Shown here: positions 58,701 through 60,000 of the stretch, one piece after another
How the letters are laid out: each line of letters opens with the position of its first letter
How positions within the stretch are numbered: position 1 is the first letter of the stretch
Origin: Membranipora membranacea
Lineage: Eukaryota; Bryozoa; Gymnolaemata; Cheilostomatida; Membraniporidae
Length of the DNA stretch: 60,000 bases
Assembly (NCBI GenBank): GCA_914767715.1
Contig: OU612069.1
Span: 14,135,387-14,195,386 of the forward strand
Direction: 5' to 3'
Notes under the pieces: model-generated
Databases searched by the model: none
Told to the model about the DNA's origin: nothing
Seen by the model: only the letters and a program-made list of their open reading frames with translations
Translations under genes and position numbers: made by a program

Positions 58701-60000
58701 ATACTTTGCCAGAGCGTTACAAGTGAGATGAGCTACCCTAGGTCAAGATTCAATTTGCTGGCATTTTGGATCGCTCCTTTTCTACTGGTGAGCCAAGGGG
58801 GAGCAACTCAAAATACAGGCATATTGGCCCAAACTTGATCTAAACTCTGCCATCCTGTAAACTTTACCTTTTTGTGAGAGTTCTCTCAGTGTGCAGGACT
58901 CTGCACCCTGAACGAGACGAGACCAGTGACTTCCTCCTTGTCTAAAAGTGCCATCAGCCCAGTAGGTGGCTATCATTATCTTTGATGGTGGAGGGTCAAC
59001 TACCGGCTTGTAAGCTGTTATTGAGGTATTGAAAGAAACCACGCCGTTCGGACAAACCTGTTGAATTATATAAAGTTTTATAAATTGGTGAAGAACATGA
59101 CCCTTAGTAACTGGCCCAGCGCCCTTCAGAGGGAAAGATTTCCCATAAGTACAAATGGTCCTCTTAGCAAGCATGGCTATCTTAGGTAAATGAAAAGGCA
59201 TAGTAGTTATTCCGACTTAAAGAAGGACTTCGCTAGATATATATTCAATATAAGAAAAAGAAAGACAATGTTACAAGACAGTTGAGAGGTTAAGCGATGC
59301 TGATCAACTTTACATATCACAACAATAATAACAAAAATAACATAACAAACAGAATATTATAACATATTGTAATGTAAATATATATATTATATATTATATA
59401 TTATATATATATATTATATATTATACATATGATATTATAATCCAGTTTAATATAACAAATGATAATGTTAGCAGTAATGCATCGCAAACCACTTTTACTA
59501 GAAGACTCAAAACACTCACAAATATTTCAGGAAATGTTGTCCCGTAGATTGTAATGCTTTGATTATAACTGAGTTCACATCGATCATCAGATTTTGGTAT
59601 CATTGTATCATTAGCCTCAGTCCCATACTGATAAATCTGTCCGTCCGCTGTGACTAAAAAAATTCAAAATACAAATTCGGTTGAATAAGTAATATTTTCT
59701 CAAAGTTTAAACCCTCTTGTATGACGTGGTCTGCCCTAGATATTGCAAATATTTGGTATCGAGGCAAACATTTGCAATATCCCTCCGTAACCACAGAGGG
59801 ATCAAACTTTTAAGTCTACCCAGCTATCAATAAAGGATGCTGATGGGAAGGAAGAAAACAACATATATTTTATCCTAAATAAGAACGTCTCCACTGAATC
59901 TTTGGATTGTCTGTTAAAACTAAGTGTAGGATAATCAATATCAGAAGTTAGGGACATTAACCATTACTACAATCATAATAATACTATAATCACTCACCAG
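55707..60000 (-). CDS. NIDO-domain secreted protein with C-terminal EGF-like sequence (5' end outside the window)
   Basis: Exons in coding order: the last bases of an exon at 59998-60000 (donor at 59996-59997), then 59520-59653, 58868-59057, 58349-58443, 57530-57634, 56705-56858 and 55707-55876 (TGA at 55707-55709). All are GT-AG with matching phases, about 282 residues in view. The first four of the six full exons, with most of the fifth, form a NIDO (nidogen extracellular) domain: VCPNGVVSFNTS, IATYWADGTF, MITTWDQVRAY, VTLIYDELMW, AVGFLNG and IKGHWMFKV. The last exon encodes an EGF-like module (CNCENGFEGEFC), then CASSPCGSQTC and a stop soon after two adjacent cysteines, so a second EGF module appears cut short. 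An unused weak donor near the end could allow further exons. It is probably an extracellular-matrix or mucin-like protein; the signal peptide would lie upstream of the window. Confidence 0.88.
55950..56072. mobile_element. Foldback repeat family A, copy in the NIDO gene
   Basis: This is one of the best preserved copies. The left arm is aggtttgatccagtttgcct and the right arm gcaggcaaaatggatcaaac, with gagtagcttcccc facing gggggagtaactgg inside and a short centre. It lies in the last intron of the NIDO gene, just upstream of the terminal exon in gene sense. Confidence 0.75.
58140..58320. repeat. GC-rich minisatellite in an intron of the NIDO gene
   Basis: About four perfect or near-perfect copies of tgttgcagggg (58235-58280), flanked by degenerate gcagg-rich copies. 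G-rich on the plus strand, C-rich on the NIDO transcript strand. Open frames across it are repeat artefacts. Confidence 0.8.
58735..58850. mobile_element. Foldback repeat family A, degenerate copy
   Basis: A degraded left arm (gattcaatttgctggcatttt), then gctcc, and a right arm gggggagcaactcaaaatac followed by aggcatattggcccaaactt. It lies in the NIDO gene intron next to the exon at 58868. Confidence 0.5.
59380..59435. repeat. AT dinucleotide-rich microsatellite
   Basis: Alternating tatata/tattata tract in an intron of the NIDO gene. Simple sequence, with no further meaning apparent. Confidence 0.85.

Noticed and set aside
1-60000. CRISPR arrays, riboswitches, bacterial operons, prophage or organellar genes
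   Set aside because: No spaced identical repeats of CRISPR type, no Shine-Dalgarno-led operons and no phage or organelle proteins. Every supported multi-exon gene has eukaryotic introns.

Overview
This is nuclear genomic DNA from a eukaryote, very probably an early-branching or otherwise non-bilaterian-like invertebrate animal. A sponge is the best guess and a cnidarian the main alternative; this is an inference. The evidence is AT-rich sequence, many short GT-AG introns, animal-only protein families (DEG/ENaC channels, a VWA-sushi-HYR matrix protein, a NIDO-EGF protein, a SAMD3-like SAM protein) and a dense load of short foldback and tRNA-derived repeats. Nothing bacterial, organellar or viral was seen. 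All gene models were built by eye from splice sites, reading phase and protein motifs.

Layout. 1-1435 is the 3' end of a SAMD3-like gene, followed by a 200-base assembly gap (2230-2429). A low-confidence minus-strand gene end lies at 3070-3868. A complete SAMD3-like gene (5629-10630, plus) follows; its last three exons and 3' flank repeat the start of the window almost base for base. Two small secreted-protein genes follow: 14022-14391 (minus, 77 aa) and 18627-19209 (plus, 79 aa, glycine-rich cationic tail). 20637-32169 (plus) is a 17-exon gene whose domain order matches the N-terminal part of SVEP1/Polydom, with a one-base frame break near its 3' end.

32679-53438 (minus) is a tandem DEG/ENaC channel array: an intact 469-aa gene (32679-42435), a wrecked middle copy (43565-45343) and an intact 475-aa gene (46540-53438). 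The intact genes share all 11 exons with identical phases and nearly identical lengths. The middle copy keeps only exon 1, with a 32-base deletion, and the last two exons. Its donor site is replaced by a hexanucleotide repeat, and a TTAA-flanked foldback element sits in what remains of its intron. 55707 to beyond 60000 (minus) is the 3' part of a secreted NIDO-domain gene ending in EGF-like sequence.

The genes do not form an operon or one obvious pathway. Two encode secreted matrix-type proteins and the array encodes cation channels, so the common theme is extracellular or cell-surface function plus local tandem duplication. The most unusual material is repetitive: at least three dispersed families, one with about seven copies here, recur in introns of different genes, along with several isolated foldback elements. 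I did not find a clearly new multi-gene system.
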